NCBI GenBank assembly: GCA_041627895.1
Contig: JBFKQC010000031.1
Span: 1 to 42,258, forward strand
DNA length: 42,258 bases
Source: JBFKQC01 sp041627895
GTDB lineage: Bacteria > Pseudomonadota > Alphaproteobacteria > Rhodobacterales > Rhodobacteraceae
Direction of reading: 5' to 3'
The position numbers and the translations under genes were made by a program. The notes under the pieces were generated by a model. The model searched no databases. It was not told the DNA's origin and saw only the letters and a list, made by a program, of their open reading frames with translations. Below, piece after piece: positions 17,496 through 25,725 of this stretch (within the stretch, counting starts at the first letter, position 1; each line of letters starts with the position of its first letter).

Positions 17496-18968
17496 ATGTT
17501 TCTGAGAACCTTGAGGATTTCCGCGGCGGTGCTGGCGCTGGGCGCGGCCGGCGCCTTTGCCAAGGACACGATCACCATCGGCATGCAGCTCGAGCCGCCG
17601 AACCTCGACCCGACCGGCGGCGCGGCGGCGGCGATCGACGAGGTGGTCTATGCCAACATCTTCGAGGGGCTGACGCGGTACCAGTCCGACGGCTCGGTCG
17701 CGCCGGCGCTGGCCGAAAGCTGGGACGTCAGCGGGGACGGCACGGTCTATACCTTTCACCTGCGCGAAGGCGTGAAGTTCCACGACGGCACCGAGATGAC
17801 GGCCGAGGACGTCAAGTTCTCGCTCGACCGGGCGCGGGCCGAGGACTCGACCAACGCGCAGAAGGCGCTGTTTGCCGGGATCACCGATGTCAGCGTGGTG
17901 GACGACCACACGGTGCAGGTGACATTGAGCGCGCCCAATGGCGGGTTCATCACCAACATGGCCTGGGGCGACGCCGTGGTCGTGGCGCCGGAAAGCATTG
18001 AAAACGCGGCGACAAATCCGGTGGGCACCGGGCCGTTCAAGTTCGGCCGCTGGGTGCAGGGCGACCGGATCGAGATCGTCGAGAACCCGGATTACTGGGG
18101 CGAGAAGCCCAGCCTGAAGTCGGCGACGTTCAAGTTCATCTCGGACCCCACCGCGGCCTTTGCGGCGATGATGGCGGGCGACATCGACGCCTTCCCGGGC
18201 TATCCGGCGCCCGAGACCCTGGCGCAGTTCGAGGCCGACCCGCGATTCCAGTTGCTTATCGGGTCGACCGAGGGCGAGACGATCCTTTCGACCAACAACA
18301 AGGCCGAGGTCCTGAGCGACGTGCGGGTCAGGAAGGCGATCGCCCATGCGATCAACCGGCAGGAAATCATCGACGGCGCGATGTTCGGCTATGGCACGCC
18401 GATCGGGACGCATTTCGCGCCGCACAATCCCGACTATGTCGACCTGACGGGGCAGTCGGGCTATGACCCTGAAATGTCGAAGAAATTGCTGGCCGAGGCG
18501 GGGATCGAGAACCTGACCCTGACGCTGAAGCTGCCGCCGCCCAGCTATGCCCGCCGGGGCGGCGAGATCATCGCGGCGCAACTGCGCGCGGTGGGGATCG
18601 AGACGGAGATTTCGAACCTCGAATGGGCGCAATGGCTGGAACAGGTGTTCCGCGGCAAGGATTACGACCTGACCATCGTCAGCCATACCGAGCCGATGGA
18701 CATCAACATCTACGCCCGGCCGGAGTATTATTTCCAGTACGACAACTTGGAATTTCAACAGCTTATGAAGGATCTCGACCTCGCGGCCGACCCGGCGGCG
18801 CGGTCCGCGATCCTGGCGAAGGCGCAGCGGATGATCGCAGACGACTATGTCAACGGCTACCTGTTCCAGCTTGCCCGGACCGGCGTGGCCGACGCCAAGA
18901 TCCAGGGGCTTTGGGAGAACGCGCCGACCCAGGCCAACGACCTGACCGGGGTAAGCTGGGCGGAATAG
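17496..18968 (+). CDS. Peptide/nickel-type ABC transporter substrate-binding protein
   Basis: 490-residue periplasmic binding protein of the SBP family 5 (DppA/OppA) type. The signal peptide is about residues 1-22 (cleavage near GAFA-KD). Family marks include PPNLDP near the mature N terminus, LAESWDVSGDGTVYTFHLREGVKFHDG (about 88-114), and AEDVKFSLDRA. There is no lipobox, so it is soluble. GGGAGGAT precedes the ATG. The cognate permeases and ATPase are probably 21011-24472, with two unrelated genes between. With the M20 enzyme upstream it suggests uptake and hydrolysis of a peptide or acyl-amino acid. Confidence 0.9.
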   Translation: MFLRTLRISAAVLALGAAGAFAKDTITIGMQLEPPNLDPTGGAAAAIDEVVYANIFEGLTRYQSDGSVAPALAESWDVSGDGTVYTFHLREGVKFHDGTEMTAEDVKFSLDRARAEDSTNAQKALFAGITDVSVVDDHTVQVTLSAPNGGFITNMAWGDAVVVAPESIENAATNPVGTGPFKFGRWVQGDRIEIVENPDYWGEKPSLKSATFKFISDPTAAFAAMMAGDIDAFPGYPAPETLAQFEADPRFQLLIGSTEGETILSTNNKAEVLSDVRVRKAIAHAINRQEIIDGAMFGYGTPIGTHFAPHNPDYVDLTGQSGYDPEMSKKLLAEAGIENLTLTLKLPPPSYARRGGEIIAAQLRAVGIETEISNLEWAQWLEQVFRGKDYDLTIVSHTEPMDINIYARPEYYFQYDNLEFQQLMKDLDLAADPAARSAILAKAQRMIADDYVNGYLFQLARTGVADAKIQGLWENAPTQANDLTGVSWAE

Positions 18969-19045
18969 TTACCGAAAGGTTGATCCCCGGTGCGCTGCTG
19001 CGCGGCGAATCGGGGGTTAACGCCTGTTTTTGCGGGGAATCGGCA

Positions 19046-19089
19046 CGTCGGTATCGCGTCGGTATCACGTATGTATCGCGTCGGTGCCG
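19046..19089. repeat. Four 11-bp tandem direct repeats
   Basis: Consecutive units CGTCGGTATCG, CGTCGGTATCA, CGTATGTATCG and CGTCGGTGCCG, each exactly 11 bp, between the convergent stops of the binding-protein gene and the Hint gene. The one-turn period could mark a cooperative protein site or a slippage-generated array. No promoter is evident next to them. Confidence 0.8.
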
Positions 19090-19156
19090 CGGGCGGTATG
19101 ACCCGTGGTTAACAGGGCGCGCGGCGGCGCAAGCATTGGTTCACGGATACGCCGCC

Positions 19157-20245
19157 TCAGGCCGCCGCCGCGGCCGCCGCGCCCGGTTCGGCCGGGCATT
19201 GCAGCGCTGCGGGCAGTTTCAGCCGCGACAGCATCGCCTCGCCCTGGCGCCGGGTCAGCGTCTGGCGGGCCAGCGGGCCATAGCCCTCGTGCGTGCCGCG
19301 CGCGAGCCCGGGAAACAGGTCGAAGATGCGGCGCCGATGGGCAGGCGCCAGCGCCTTGAGCGCGGTCTCGCCGGGGTAGAAGCTTTCGGTCTCGCAGCCA
19401 TTGGCCCAGACGATGGCGTGCCGCGGCAGGAGGATGTGGAAGTAGCGTGCGCGCTTGCGGCCGACCATCCGGCGCACCTGGCGGCAGCCGGTCATGCCGA
19501 TGGCCGGCAACAGCACCTCGGGCGTGCCGAACCGCCGGGCAAGCCCGTCGAAGCGCAACAGCATCCGGTGCTGCGGCGAGACCACCAGGTCGGCATTCGG
19601 CCGGTTCGGCCCGAGCGCGCCGGCGGCGATCCGGATCGGCAGAATCTTGTCGGGAGAACCGGGCCAGGTGTGCTCGGTCTCGCCGATCCAGAGGATCGGC
19701 AGCGCCCCGTGATCGACGGTGTCCACCAGATCGCCGGCGGCCAGATCCTCGACGGCGACTTCGCCCTGCGGGGTGGCGAGCCGGGTGCCGGAGACAAAGC
19801 AGATCGTCGTGGTCGGCGGGTTGTTGTTGACGTTCTGGATGTCGATCGCGCCGTTGCCGAAGGCGTTCAGGTCGGCCTCGGTCGCGGTCGCGTCGGGCAT
19901 GAAGAAGATGCGGGTGTCGGTGCCGGCCGACGGATAGTCGATCACCGTCAGCACGATGACGCGCTCGCCCTCGAACTGGTCCGGCACCTGTTGCGCGCCG
20001 TCCTTCTTCAGGGTGGGCAGGTTGCCGGTGAACTGCACCGTGAATTCATAGGTCGTGCCGCCGATCTCGATCACGGTGTCGGGGTCCGGGCCGATCGGGC
20101 TGGGCTGATCGAGCAGGAAGTCGCCGGGGTTGCCGGAAATGTCCTCGTTGATCAGGGTGAACTGAAAGGCCGGGTCGCCGGTGAGGTTCAGCGCGGGATT
20201 GTTCGCCGAACTGCTGTCGATGCGTGCCCAGTAGGTGAACGGCAT
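19157..20245 (-). CDS. Hint-domain (hedgehog/intein-fold) protein
   Basis: 362 residues. An N-terminal region of about 145 residues, acidic and rich in Thr/Asp/Asn with beta-type patterns, precedes the Hint module. That module starts at Cys149 in TTTICFVSGTRLATPQGEVAV, followed by EDLAAGDLVDTVDHG and PILWIGETEH, with SPQHRMLL further on. Such bacterial Hint proteins are thought to self-cleave at the Cys, releasing the N-terminal part, but no partner domain is recognised here. The tail is a poly-Ala run. No Sec signal is seen. It sits convergent to a binding-protein gene and divergent from a cytochrome, interrupting a transporter locus. Confidence 0.78.
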   Translation of the reverse strand: MPFTYWARIDSSSANNPALNLTGDPAFQFTLINEDISGNPGDFLLDQPSPIGPDPDTVIEIGGTTYEFTVQFTGNLPTLKKDGAQQVPDQFEGERVIVLTVIDYPSAGTDTRIFFMPDATATEADLNAFGNGAIDIQNVNNNPPTTTICFVSGTRLATPQGEVAVEDLAAGDLVDTVDHGALPILWIGETEHTWPGSPDKILPIRIAAGALGPNRPNADLVVSPQHRMLLRFDGLARRFGTPEVLLPAIGMTGCRQVRRMVGRKRARYFHILLPRHAIVWANGCETESFYPGETALKALAPAHRRRIFDLFPGLARGTHEGYGPLARQTLTRRQGEAMLSRLKLPAALQCPAEPGAAAAAAA

Positions 20246-20283
20246 GGATTGGCCTTCAGATCGTTCATATTCGCGTCAAATCC

Positions 20284-20300
20284 TTCCGATAATTACGGAA
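20284..20300. promoter_or_regulatory. Small dyad upstream of the Hint gene
   Basis: TTCCG-ATAATTA-CGGAA, a 5-bp inverted repeat with an AT-rich centre, 39 bp upstream of the Hint gene start in the divergent region. It may be an operator or part of a promoter; there is no direct evidence. Confidence 0.3.
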
Positions 20301-20453
20301 TTGGAAACAAATGTGGCGGGCGTGTGACCAATTGCGGATAATCGGCCGGACGCGCGGGGATTGTTTCCGCGTCGGGATTGGCAACCCCGGCGGTGCCTAC
20401 CCGGCGGCGGCGGACCGCGACAGTGTGGCGCTGGCGACGAATTCAGGAGACGT

Positions 20454-20503
20454 TATACTGGTATTGCGCGCGCGAACTCTCTGAGGCGATGCCTCGAAGG
20501 GAG
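20454..20503 (+). promoter_or_regulatory. Possible -10 element, leader hairpin and ribosome site of the cytochrome gene
   Basis: TATACT (20454-20459) is a good -10 sequence; the -35 region 17 bp upstream is poor. A short hairpin GAGGC-GAT-GCCTC (20483-20495) lies just before the purine-rich ribosome site GAAGGGAG. The hairpin could tune access to the ribosome site, but the stem is only 5 bp. Confidence 0.35.
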
Positions 20504-20511
20504 AAGAAGAT

Positions 20512-20943
20512 ATGCGTGTTTTCCTAAGGTTATCCGCTGTTGCCACCGCTCTTGGAATAGTTGCCGCTGCCGGTCCGGCGGCGACGCAGTCGCTGGGCGA
20601 ATTCGAGTACATGAACAGCTGCGTGCCCTGCCATGGTGCCAGCGGCACGGGAGACGGGCCAGTCAGCGACTTTCTGTCGGGCGCCGTGGTGCCCGATCTG
20701 ACCGTGCTGCAAAGCGACAATGGCGGCGTCTTTCCGGTGACACGGGTCTACGCCGTGATCGAGGGCAGCCAGATCGCCGGCGCGCACGGCACCCGCGACA
20801 TGCCGATCTGGGGCAGCCGCTATCGCATGAGGCTTTCCCGGGGCGACGATGCCGGCCTGTGGACGCCCGAGCAGTCGGACGCCTACGTGCAGGCGCGTAT
20901 TCTGGCGCTGATCGAGTACCTTTCGTCGATCCAGGTGCAGTAG
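20512..20943 (+). CDS. Small periplasmic c-type cytochrome
   Basis: 143 residues. The Sec signal peptide is about 1-25 (cleavage after AAATQ-type sequence). A single haem-binding motif CVPCH has Cys37, Cys40 and His41. A probable distal ligand is Met97 in RDMPIWG. The mature size of about 118 residues fits a soluble monohaem class I cytochrome. It would shuttle electrons in the periplasm; no oxidase or dehydrogenase partner is adjacent. The start is supported by a strong ribosome site. The flanking genes are a Hint protein and a peptide transporter, so the context gives no clear partner. Confidence 0.88.
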   Translation: MRVFLRLSAVATALGIVAAAGPAATQSLGEFEYMNSCVPCHGASGTGDGPVSDFLSGAVVPDLTVLQSDNGGVFPVTRVYAVIEGSQIAGAHGTRDMPIWGSRYRMRLSRGDDAGLWTPEQSDAYVQARILALIEYLSSIQVQ

Positions 20944-21010
20944 CGGCAGGCGACAGGCACCGAGAAAATCGCGATGGCCTGCGGGCGGAGGCTGCACTAA
21001 CCTCGCGGCC

Positions 21011-21955
21011 ATGCTGCGCTATGTCCTCGCACGCCTTGCCTCGCTCGCGCTGAGCCTGATCGTCGCGAGCGTGGTGATCTTCGCGGTGATCGAGGTGATC
21101 CCGGGCGATCCGGCGGCGTTCATGCTGGGGCTGAACGCCTCGGAGGACACGGTCGCGGCGCTGCGCGAGGACCTGGGGCTGTCCGGGTCGGTGGCGGCGC
21201 GCTATCTCGATTGGGTCGGCGGGCTGCTGGTGGGCGATTTCGGGGTGTCCTACACCTACCGGGTGCCGGTGGCCGAACTGGTGGCGGCGCGGCTTTGGGT
21301 GTCGCTGCCGCTGACGGTCTATGCGCTGATCCTGTCCACCGCCATCGCGATCCCGGTCGGCGTGATCGCGGCGGTGCGGCGCGGCGGCTATGCCGATTAC
21401 GGGATCATGGGCGCGACGCAGCTTGGCATCGCGGTGCCGAATTTCTGGTTCGCGATGCTGCTGGTGCTGGTCTTCGCGATCAACCTGCGATGGTTCTCGG
21501 CGGGCGGGTTTCCGGGCTGGGAACAGGGGATCTGGATCAGCCTGAAGGCGCTGACCCTGCCGGCGGTGGCGCTGGCCCTGCCGCAGGCCTCGATCCTGGC
21601 CCGGGTGATGCGCTCGTCGCTCTTGGAGGTGCTGGGGCAGGACTATATCCGCACCGCCCGCGCCAAGGGGCTGACCGAGCGCCAGGTGGTGATCGGCCAT
21701 GCGCTGCGGAATGCGCTGATCCCGGTGATGACGATCCTCGGGCTGCAATTCTCGTTTCTGCTGGCCGGGGCGATCATCATCGAGAACGTGTTCTTCCTGC
21801 CGGGGCTCGGGCGGCTGATCTTCCAGGGCATCACCCAGCGCGACCTGATCGTGGTGGAATCGGTGGTGATGCTGCTGGTCTTCGCGGTGATCCTGGTGAC
21901 GTTCCTGGTGGATCTGGCCTATGCCGCGGTCGATCCGCGGTTGAGGCGGCGATGA
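21011..21955 (+). CDS. Peptide/nickel-type ABC transporter permease, DppB-like
   Basis: 314 residues, six predicted membrane helices, and the hallmark N terminus of the DppB/OppB family (LRYVLARLASLALSLIVASVVIF, then EVIPGDPAAFMLG). The transporter loop YIRTARAKGLTERQVVIGHALRNALIPV is near residues 210-240. It starts a plus-strand operon with DppC-like and a double ATPase; the ATGA overlap with the next gene couples the two. Its substrate-binding protein is probably the gene at 17496. Confidence 0.92.
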   Translation: MLRYVLARLASLALSLIVASVVIFAVIEVIPGDPAAFMLGLNASEDTVAALREDLGLSGSVAARYLDWVGGLLVGDFGVSYTYRVPVAELVAARLWVSLPLTVYALILSTAIAIPVGVIAAVRRGGYADYGIMGATQLGIAVPNFWFAMLLVLVFAINLRWFSAGGFPGWEQGIWISLKALTLPAVALALPQASILARVMRSSLLEVLGQDYIRTARAKGLTERQVVIGHALRNALIPVMTILGLQFSFLLAGAIIIENVFFLPGLGRLIFQGITQRDLIVVESVVMLLVFAVILVTFLVDLAYAAVDPRLRRR

Positions 21956-22773
21956 GGCGGCTGCCCGGGCAGCTCTGGTTCGGCGCGGCGCTGACGGCGG
22001 TCTTCGTGGCGGCGGCGCTGATCTCGCTGGTGTGGACGCCCTATCCGGTCGACGGCATGGCGATCGTCGAGCGGATGAAGCCGCCGGGCGGGGCCTATCT
22101 GCTGGGCACCGACCATTTCGGGCGCGACATCCTGTCGATGCTGATGGTCGGCGCGCGGACCTCGATCGCGGTGGCGATCGTCGCGGTGGGGATCGGGATG
22201 GCGGCGGGCGTGCCGCTGGGGCTGTTGGCGGCGGCGAACCGCGGATCGGTGCTGGACGAGGTGGTGATGCGCGGCAACGACCTGGTCTTTGCCTTCCCCA
22301 GCCTCGTCATCGCGATCCTGATCACGGCGGTATTCGGCCCTTCCGCGGTGAACGCGATCCTGGCGATCGGCATCTTCAACATCCCGGTCTTCGCGCGGGT
22401 GACGCGGGGCGGCGCGCTGTCGCTCTGGACGCTGGATTACGTGCTGGCGGCGCGGGTGGCGGGCAAGGGCCGCTTTCGGATCAGCGTCGAGCATATCCTG
22501 GCCAACATCGCCAATCTGCTGATCGTGCAGGGGACGATCCAGTTCAGCCTCGGCATCCTGGCCGAGGCCGGGCTGAGCTATGTCGGGCTTGGCGCGCAGC
22601 CGCCGGTGCCGTCCTGGGGCCGGATGCTGGCCGAGAGCCAGACGATGATCGGGCTGGCGCCGCATATCGCGATCTTCCCGGGGCTCGCCATCGTGCTGAC
22701 CGTGCTGGGGCTGAACCTGATGGGCGACGGGCTGCGCGATCTTCTGGACCCGCGGCTGAGGCGGGTACGGTGA
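21952..22773 (+). CDS. Peptide/nickel-type ABC transporter permease, DppC-like
   Basis: 273 residues, six membrane segments, with the family-specific YLLGTDHFGRDILSMLMVGARTS (about 49-71) and the coupling loop DYVLAARVAGKGRFRISVEHIL. The last part is SYVGLGAQPPVPSWG and LGDGLRD-type (here MGDGLRDLLDPRL), standard for DppC. It starts with an ATG that overlaps the TGA of the DppB-like gene. It forms the second half of the channel. Confidence 0.92.
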   Translation: MRRLPGQLWFGAALTAVFVAAALISLVWTPYPVDGMAIVERMKPPGGAYLLGTDHFGRDILSMLMVGARTSIAVAIVAVGIGMAAGVPLGLLAAANRGSVLDEVVMRGNDLVFAFPSLVIAILITAVFGPSAVNAILAIGIFNIPVFARVTRGGALSLWTLDYVLAARVAGKGRFRISVEHILANIANLLIVQGTIQFSLGILAEAGLSYVGLGAQPPVPSWGRMLAESQTMIGLAPHIAIFPGLAIVLTVLGLNLMGDGLRDLLDPRLRRVR

Positions 22774-22818
22774 GCGGCCTTTGCGGTTGGTTGCGCCGCC
22801 TTCGGCGTCGCGGCGGGC

Positions 22819-22882
22819 GGGGGGCGCTGCCCCCCGTCGCCTGGCGGCGACTCCCCCCGGAGTATTTCCGGCCAGATGAAGG
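22819..22882. repeat. Intergenic repeat element, copy A
   Basis: Hairpin GGGGGGC-GCT-GCCCCCC (22819-22835) followed 29 bp later by TTTCCGGCCAGATGAAGG (22865-22882). A second copy of the same arrangement lies at 27386-27484. Elements of this style are, as I recall, scattered between genes in Rhodobacteraceae. It lies between the DppC-like and ATPase genes of one operon, so it is transcribed and might shape mRNA stability. Confidence 0.65.
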
Positions 22883-22891
22883 CGCCTTGCG

Positions 22892-24472
22892 GTGCTGAGC
22901 GTGGAGGGGCTGTCGCTGGCGATCCACGGCACGCCGATCCTCAGCGACGTGTCGCTGGAAGTGGCGCCGGGCGAGGTGTTCGGGCTGGTCGGCGAAAGCG
23001 GGTCGGGCAAGTCGATGACGGCGCTGTCGGCGATGCGGCTGTTGCCGCGGGGCGCCGCGGTGTCGGGGCGGATCGGGTTCGAGGGGCGCGATCTGCTGGC
23101 CTCGGGCGAGCGGGCGATGTGCGATCTGCGCGGCCGCGAGATCGGCATGATCTTCCAGGAGCCGATGACCGCGCTGAACCCGGTCAAGACGATCGGCGAG
23201 CAGGTGGCCGAGACGCTGCTGGTGCACGGCGCCGCCGGGCGCCGCGAGGCGCGCGAGGCGGCGGCGGAACGGCTGGCGCGGGTCGGGCTGGACCCGGCGC
23301 GGTTTCCGCTGGAGCGCTATCCGCACGAATTGTCCGGCGGCCAGCGCCAGCGCGTCTGCATCGCCATGGCGGTGGTCTTGCGCCCGAAGCTCTTGATCGC
23401 CGACGAGCCGACCACGGCGCTGGACGTGACCACGCAGGCGCAGTTCCTCGCACTGCTGAAGGGGCTGGTCGCCGAGGAGGGCATGGCGTTGTGGCTGATC
23501 ACCCACGATCTGGCGGTGGTGGCGGGCCTGGCCGACCACGTCGCGGTGATGCGCGAGGGCCGCGTGGTCGAGGCGGCGGCGACCGAGCGGTTGTTCCGGC
23601 GGCGGGCGCATGCCTATACCGCCAGGCTTTTCGCCGACAGCGCGCATGTGCCGGTGCGCGCCGCGCAGGCCGCGGCAGAGCCGGTGCTGGAGGCAAGCGG
23701 CGTGGTGCGCGACTATGCCGAGGCGCGGCGGCGGCTATTCGGGCCGCGCCAGGCGTTCCGGGCGGTCGACGGCGTCGACCTGGAGGTGCGCGCCGGCGAG
23801 TCGGTGGGGCTGGTGGGCGAATCCGGTTGCGGCAAATCGACGCTCACGCGGGCGATCCTGGGGCTCGAGCCGGTGCAGGGCGGCGAGATCCGCGTAGCCG
23901 GCGCCCGCGTCGACGCGGCGCATCTGTCGGGCGCGGTGCGGCGGCAGATGCAGGTGGTGTTCCAGGACCCCTACGGCTCGTTCAACCCGCGCCACCGGGT
24001 CGGGCGGCTGGTGGCCGAACCCTTCCACCTGGACCCGGTGCCGCCGGAAGCGGCGGCGGAACGGGTCGCCGAGGCGCTGGAGGCGGTGGGCATGCGCGCG
24101 GCGGACCGCGAGAAGTACATCCACGAGTTCTCCGGCGGCCAGCGCCAGCGGATCGCCATCGCCCGCGCCATCGTGATCCGCCCCAGGCTGGTGATCCTCG
24201 ACGAGGCGGTGAGCGCGCTGGACGTCTCGATCCGGGCGCGGATTCTCGATCTTCTGGCCGACCTGCAGGGGCGGTTCGGGCTGAGCTATCTGTTCATCAG
24301 CCACGATCTGAGCGTGGTGCGGGCGATCACCGACAGGGTCTATGTGATGCAGGCCGGCCGTATCGTAGAGACCGGCGAGACCGGCCGGGTGTTTGCGGCG
24401 CCGGAGCACGAGTACACGCGCCGGCTGATCGCGGCGACGCCGCGGATACCCGAGGACTGGCTGGCGGCGTGA
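22892..24472 (+). CDS. Fused double ATP-binding protein of the peptide ABC transporter (DppD-DppF)
   Basis: 526 residues with two complete ATPase domains. Domain 1: Walker A GESGSGKS 34-41, signature LSGGQ 147-151, IADEPTTALDV. Domain 2: Walker A GESGCGKS 309-316, signature FSGGQ 413-417, VILDEAVSALDV. Each is followed by the oligopeptide-transporter C-terminal region (a HAYTARLF and an HEYTRRLI type motif). One chain thus replaces DppD plus DppF. The start is GTG at 22892 in GTG-CTG-AGC-GTG, with only a weak ribosome site after the repeat element; the 118-bp gap to the DppC-like gene holds that repeat. Confidence 0.92.
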   Translation: MLSVEGLSLAIHGTPILSDVSLEVAPGEVFGLVGESGSGKSMTALSAMRLLPRGAAVSGRIGFEGRDLLASGERAMCDLRGREIGMIFQEPMTALNPVKTIGEQVAETLLVHGAAGRREAREAAAERLARVGLDPARFPLERYPHELSGGQRQRVCIAMAVVLRPKLLIADEPTTALDVTTQAQFLALLKGLVAEEGMALWLITHDLAVVAGLADHVAVMREGRVVEAAATERLFRRRAHAYTARLFADSAHVPVRAAQAAAEPVLEASGVVRDYAEARRRLFGPRQAFRAVDGVDLEVRAGESVGLVGESGCGKSTLTRAILGLEPVQGGEIRVAGARVDAAHLSGAVRRQMQVVFQDPYGSFNPRHRVGRLVAEPFHLDPVPPEAAAERVAEALEAVGMRAADREKYIHEFSGGQRQRIAIARAIVIRPRLVILDEAVSALDVSIRARILDLLADLQGRFGLSYLFISHDLSVVRAITDRVYVMQAGRIVETGETGRVFAAPEHEYTRRLIAATPRIPEDWLAA

Positions 24473-24551
24473 GGCCGGGGCCGCGCGCCGGCGTCAGAGC
24501 ACATTCCGCGATCTTCGGGTCACGGACTGCGCCCCGTCCTGTTTGCCGGGC

Positions 24552-24581
24552 GCGATTTCGCGACGCTTCGCCGGAAATCGC
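24552..24581. terminator. Stem-loop between convergent genes
   Basis: Perfect 8-bp arms GCGATTTC (24552-24559) and GAAATCGC (24574-24581) with a 14-base loop, between the transporter ATPase stop (24472) and the opposing stop at 24583. It could end transcription from both sides. There is no T-run. Confidence 0.4.
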
Positions 24582-24582
24582 C

Positions 24583-25062
24583 TTAGCGGCGTTCGAGGCG
24601 GTCGAAGACCTCGGCCAGTGCGCCGGAAACGGTCAGGTCGGCGCCGCGGGGCATCGGCCTTGTGCCGTAGCGGGGGCCGTGGCCGTGGTCATGGAAATGC
24701 CCGTACGGCAGGAACAGAAGCTGGCCGTCCGGCAGGCGCAGGAATTCGCCGTGCTGGTGAAGCGGGTAGCGCGGCGCCGCGAAGTCGCGGAAGAGCCGGC
24801 GGAAATCGAACAGCTCGCGCAGGGTCTCGGCATAGTCGCGCCGGGCGTCGATTGCGAAGGCCAGCCGCGAGGGGCCGGTGCGGATCGTCACCTGCGAGCC
24901 GTTCTGGCCGTGAAAATGGTAGGTGCGGGTTTCGGTCGGGCCGGTGACGCGGTCGGCCTGGAAGGCGAAGACCGGAGCCGCACGGTCGGCGGCGGCGGTC
25001 CCGGCGGACAGAAGGGCGGCGGCGAGGGCGGCGAGGGCGGTGCGTGAGATGGGGCGCGGCAT
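24583..25062 (-). CDS. Small periplasmic protein, His-rich C-terminal region, unknown function
   Basis: 159 residues. A clear Sec signal peptide covers about 1-27 (MPRPISRTAL, Ala/Leu core, AGTAAA-D cleavage). The mature protein has HFHGQNGSQ, then near the C terminus a dense histidine patch HQHGEF and YGHFHDHGHGP that could bind a metal. I do not recognise a family. The ATG at 25062 fits the signal peptide; the frame is open upstream but with no such feature. It stands alone, convergent with the peptide transporter. Possible roles are a metal-binding or envelope protein; this is inference. Confidence 0.6.
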   Translation of the reverse strand: MPRPISRTALAALAAALLSAGTAAADRAAPVFAFQADRVTGPTETRTYHFHGQNGSQVTIRTGPSRLAFAIDARRDYAETLRELFDFRRLFRDFAAPRYPLHQHGEFLRLPDGQLLFLPYGHFHDHGHGPRYGTRPMPRGADLTVSGALAEVFDRLERR

Positions 25063-25281
25063 GGGTCGGTCTCCGGTCGGTTTCGGTTGCCGGACGCGGC
25101 CCGCGGAATGCGGGACGGGAGGTCGGGGGACGGAAGTCGCATCCCGCAAGCCGCGCCGGTGATCCGAGGAAAGCGCCGCGGCGGGCGACAGGCAATATCG
25201 GGGCGATGTTATCGGATAGCGCGCGGTGGGTCGGTGCGCATAAGCTGCTAGAATGGCAGGGTTTCCAGGTGAGGGCGCCGG

Positions 25282-25725
25282 TCAGGCGGCGGTGTCCAGC
25301 CAGATCGTGACCGGGCCGTCATTGGTGAGCGACACCTGCATCTCGGCGCCGAAGCGGCCCTGCGCGACGCTCAGCCCCTCGGCGCGGAGGCGGCCGGCGA
25401 AATATTCGTAGAGCCGTTCGCCCTCGGCCGGGGGCGCGGCGCTGGAAAAGCCGGGGCGGTTGCCGCGCGAGGTGTCGGCGGCGAGCGTGAACTGGCTGAC
25501 CACCAACGCGGCGCCGCCGGTGTCGCGGACCGCGAGGTTCATCTTGCCCTGATCGTCGCGGAAGATGCGCAGTTTCACGATCTTGGCGGCCAGGCGGTCG
25601 GCCTCTGCCTCGGTGTCGCCGTCCATCGCGCAGACCAGGATCATCAGACCGGGGCCGATTTCGCCCAGGGTTTCGCCCGCGACGCTGACGCGGGCCTCGG
25701 CGACGCGTTGCAGGAGCGCCCTCAA
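25282..25725 (-). CDS. dtd: D-aminoacyl-tRNA deacylase (DTD)
   Basis: 147 residues, the usual DTD length. It hydrolyses D-amino acids (and glycine from tRNA-Ala) wrongly attached to tRNA. Motifs are the N terminus RALLQRVAEARVSV, the active-site SQFTLAAD, and NDGPVTIWLD containing the Gly-Pro selectivity motif. The start is a TTG that overlaps the TGA of the kinase gene (TTGA); the next start would remove the conserved first strand, so the TTG is well supported by homology. Translation probably depends on the kinase. Confidence 0.93.
   Translation of the reverse strand: MRALLQRVAEARVSVAGETLGEIGPGLMILVCAMDGDTEAEADRLAAKIVKLRIFRDDQGKMNLAVRDTGGAALVVSQFTLAADTSRGNRPGFSSAAPPAEGERLYEYFAGRLRAEGLSVAQGRFGAEMQVSLTNDGPVTIWLDTAA

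Noticed and set aside
18983..19020. Terminator after the peptide-binding protein gene
   Set aside because: CCCCG/CGGGG arms with a long loop can be drawn, but the stem is short and the T-run is displaced.
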